Source of the DNA: Panulirus ornatus
Lineage: Eukaryota > Arthropoda > Malacostraca > Decapoda > Palinuridae
Assembly (NCBI RefSeq): GCF_036320965.1
Contig: NC_092287.1
Location: 13,308,423-13,372,422 of the forward strand
Reading direction: 5' to 3'
Length of the DNA stretch: 64,000 nucleotides
This document shows positions 54,709-64,000 of the stretch, piece by piece (the first letter of the stretch is position 1; each line of letters starts with the position of its first letter). The notes below the pieces were generated by a model, which was given only the letters and a program-made list of their open reading frames with translations, made no database searches and was not told where the DNA came from. The translations under genes were made by a program, and so were the position numbers.

Positions 54709-55140
54709 ATGAATATGAAAAACATGGGGCATTCATTAGAAACCAGTAATGAAGCTAAACACATCAAGCAAAACTTCATAAACCGACAAGACTACAAGAA
54801 CAAAAAAGTTGTACAAGATTTGTTTGAATCCAAAAATGAAACCAAAACAAACCACATAAAGCTCCAGAACTCGTGTGTGGATTCTGGAATGCCTGAGAGT
54901 GACCTCATCAATGCCACTCTCTCTGGTGAGGATGTTTATATCAACATTATCAGAAAGCCAGTAATGGTAGGCCTGATGCTTGCTGGAGACCCCTACAGGG
55001 ATGACACCATTGATAGCACAGAAAATCTTAAATGTCAGTCTCAGTGGGCAAATGGTCATGTGAGCCCAATGCTAAGTTGTGAGGGCGAAGTGAGTCAACA
55101 CATACCTGGCCCAAGATGTGAACTAACCACAGAACTTTAA
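54709..55140 (+). CDS. Host-like C-terminal coding segment, 143 codons, unrecognised
   Basis: An uninterrupted frame with protein-like composition (charged, with VDSGMPESDLINATLSGEDV and PVMVGLMLAGDPYRDDTI) ends at TAA 55138-55140. A 3'-UTR-like stretch with overlapping poly(A) signals follows. No homologue recognised. The first ATG lies only 7 bp after (TA)n and the frame is open into it, so the true N-terminus is missing or upstream. A weak acceptor (TTCATTAG) exists at about 54738. It could be the last exon of a disrupted gene or a 5'-truncated retrocopy. Confidence 0.4.
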   Translation: MNMKNMGHSLETSNEAKHIKQNFINRQDYKNKKVVQDLFESKNETKTNHIKLQNSCVDSGMPESDLINATLSGEDVYINIIRKPVMVGLMLAGDPYRDDTIDSTENLKCQSQWANGHVSPMLSCEGEVSQHIPGPRCELTTEL

Positions 55141-55458
55141 GAGACATTGTTATGTAAATGATAGGGGATACATCAGAAAATCTGTTCTCATAAGTTGTAA
55201 CTGGTGATGGTGTGAGTCAGCATTTTTACATGAATTTACTAAAGAAAGAAAGAGAGACAGGGAGTCTTCTGAGGTACAGTGCACTCAAGATCAATTGTGA
55301 TATCATTATCTATTTGTAATATGGCTGGTGGTGATGTCTCTGGCTGGCCTGTATGTGATTAGTGAAACTACTTACAAGTATACAAGTCTTTAACTGTATT
55401 TACATAGACTAAATTTTAACATTTTATAATAAAAGTGAATAAATAGATAAATATATAT
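55141..55458 (+). other. Probable 3' UTR of the 54709-55140 segment
   Basis: Non-coding, AT-rich, no repeats, ending at the poly(A) signals and then a short element. Confidence 0.4.
55428..55443 (+). terminator. Overlapping poly(A) signals
   Basis: AATAAA at 55428-55433 and again at 55438-55443, about 290 bp after the stop codon at 55140. Plausible cleavage signals for that transcript. No genomic poly(A) run follows. Confidence 0.45.
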
Positions 55459-57103
<1,645 letters not shown>

Positions 57104-57107
57104 TATA

Positions 57108-57195
<88 letters not shown>
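57104..57195. repeat. (TA)n microsatellite
   Basis: TA with TACA and TGTA interruptions. Confidence 0.97.
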
Positions 57196-57642
<447 letters not shown>

Positions 57643-57647
57643 TATGT

Positions 57648-57925
57648 ATTTATCTATTTATTTTGCTTTGTCGCTGTCTCCCACGTTTGCGAGGTAGCGC
57701 AAGGAAACAGACGAAAGAAATGGCTCAACCCACCCCCATACACATGTATATACATACCCGTCCACACACGCAAATATACATACCTATACATCTCAATGTA
57801 CATATGTATATACACACACAAACACATACATATATACCCATGCACACAATTCACACTGTCTGCCTTTATTCATTCCCATCGCCACCTTGCCACACATGGA
57901 ATACCATCCCCTATCCCCAGGGATA
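57648..57925 (-). mobile_element. Internally deleted LINE: 5' terminus joined to 3' UTR
   Basis: On the minus strand the element starts with only ATCCCTGGGGATAGGGG (57925-57909). It then joins directly to the distal part of the long-type 3' UTR (ATGGTATTCC onward), ending in the terminal hairpin and an AAATAAATAG tail. The whole 5' UTR remainder, ORF and proximal 3' UTR are gone. GGGG is shared at the joint. (TA)n on both sides. About 280 bp, no coding capacity. Confidence 0.8.

Positions 57926-64000
<6,075 letters not shown>

Overview
This is a eukaryotic, intron-bearing, repeat-saturated window, most likely from a decapod crustacean. That placement is inference from the mix of (TA)n tracts, RTE-like LINEs and CR1-like relics; no species is proposed. 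There is no prokaryotic operon structure and no CRISPR array. About 70 percent of the window is one family of non-LTR retrotransposon (called here the RTE-like LINE), its non-autonomous derivatives, and the (TA)n microsatellites that sit between the copies.

The LINE has a roughly 123-bp 5' UTR starting ATCCCTGGGG and one ORF of about 998 codons. The ORF encodes an apurinic-like endonuclease (about residues 20-262, with N24, E53, GDLNA at 159-163 and SDH at 254-256), a reverse transcriptase (motif A D637, motif B RQG 695-697, FADD 743-746) and a basic C-terminus with GRPNWRW. Two subfamilies are visible. A younger one has a short (about 185 bp) 3' UTR and a TGA stop. An older one has a long (about 540 bp) 3' UTR and, where that TGA should be, mostly CGA, giving about 12 extra residues. 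Four copies have complete or nearly complete 5' ends (22961-26450, 26627-29866, 48048-51322, 58084-61662) and one runs off the right edge (61775-64000). The best reading frame is the 5'-truncated but uninterrupted 880-codon frame at 11005-13647.

Layout. 1-17.9 kb: LINEs, short elements and (TA)n, including a LINE nested inside another LINE and a 5'-inverted (twin-primed) copy. 17.9-20 kb: host sequence, short elements, and copy A of a dispersed duplication. 20-36.5 kb: LINEs on both strands plus a foldback element with a hammerhead-like core. 36.6-47.1 kb: mostly host DNA with minisatellites, a decayed older RTE relative, two CR1-like relics, and one well-bounded but unrecognised exon at 45.38 kb beside an 18-bp minisatellite. 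47.1-51.3 kb: LINEs. 51.4-52.9 kb: copy B of the duplication and a probable first coding exon with a CUE (TAB2/TAB3-like) signature on the minus strand. 53-64 kb: LINEs and short elements around a host-like 3' terminal coding segment at 54.7-55.4 kb.

How it works together (inference). The LINE appears to insert into, or generate, (TA)n. A short element made of the LINE's 5' leader joined to its 3' terminal hairpin is probably mobilised in trans. Repeated landing in (TA)n builds the mosaic of head-to-head and tail-to-tail copies.
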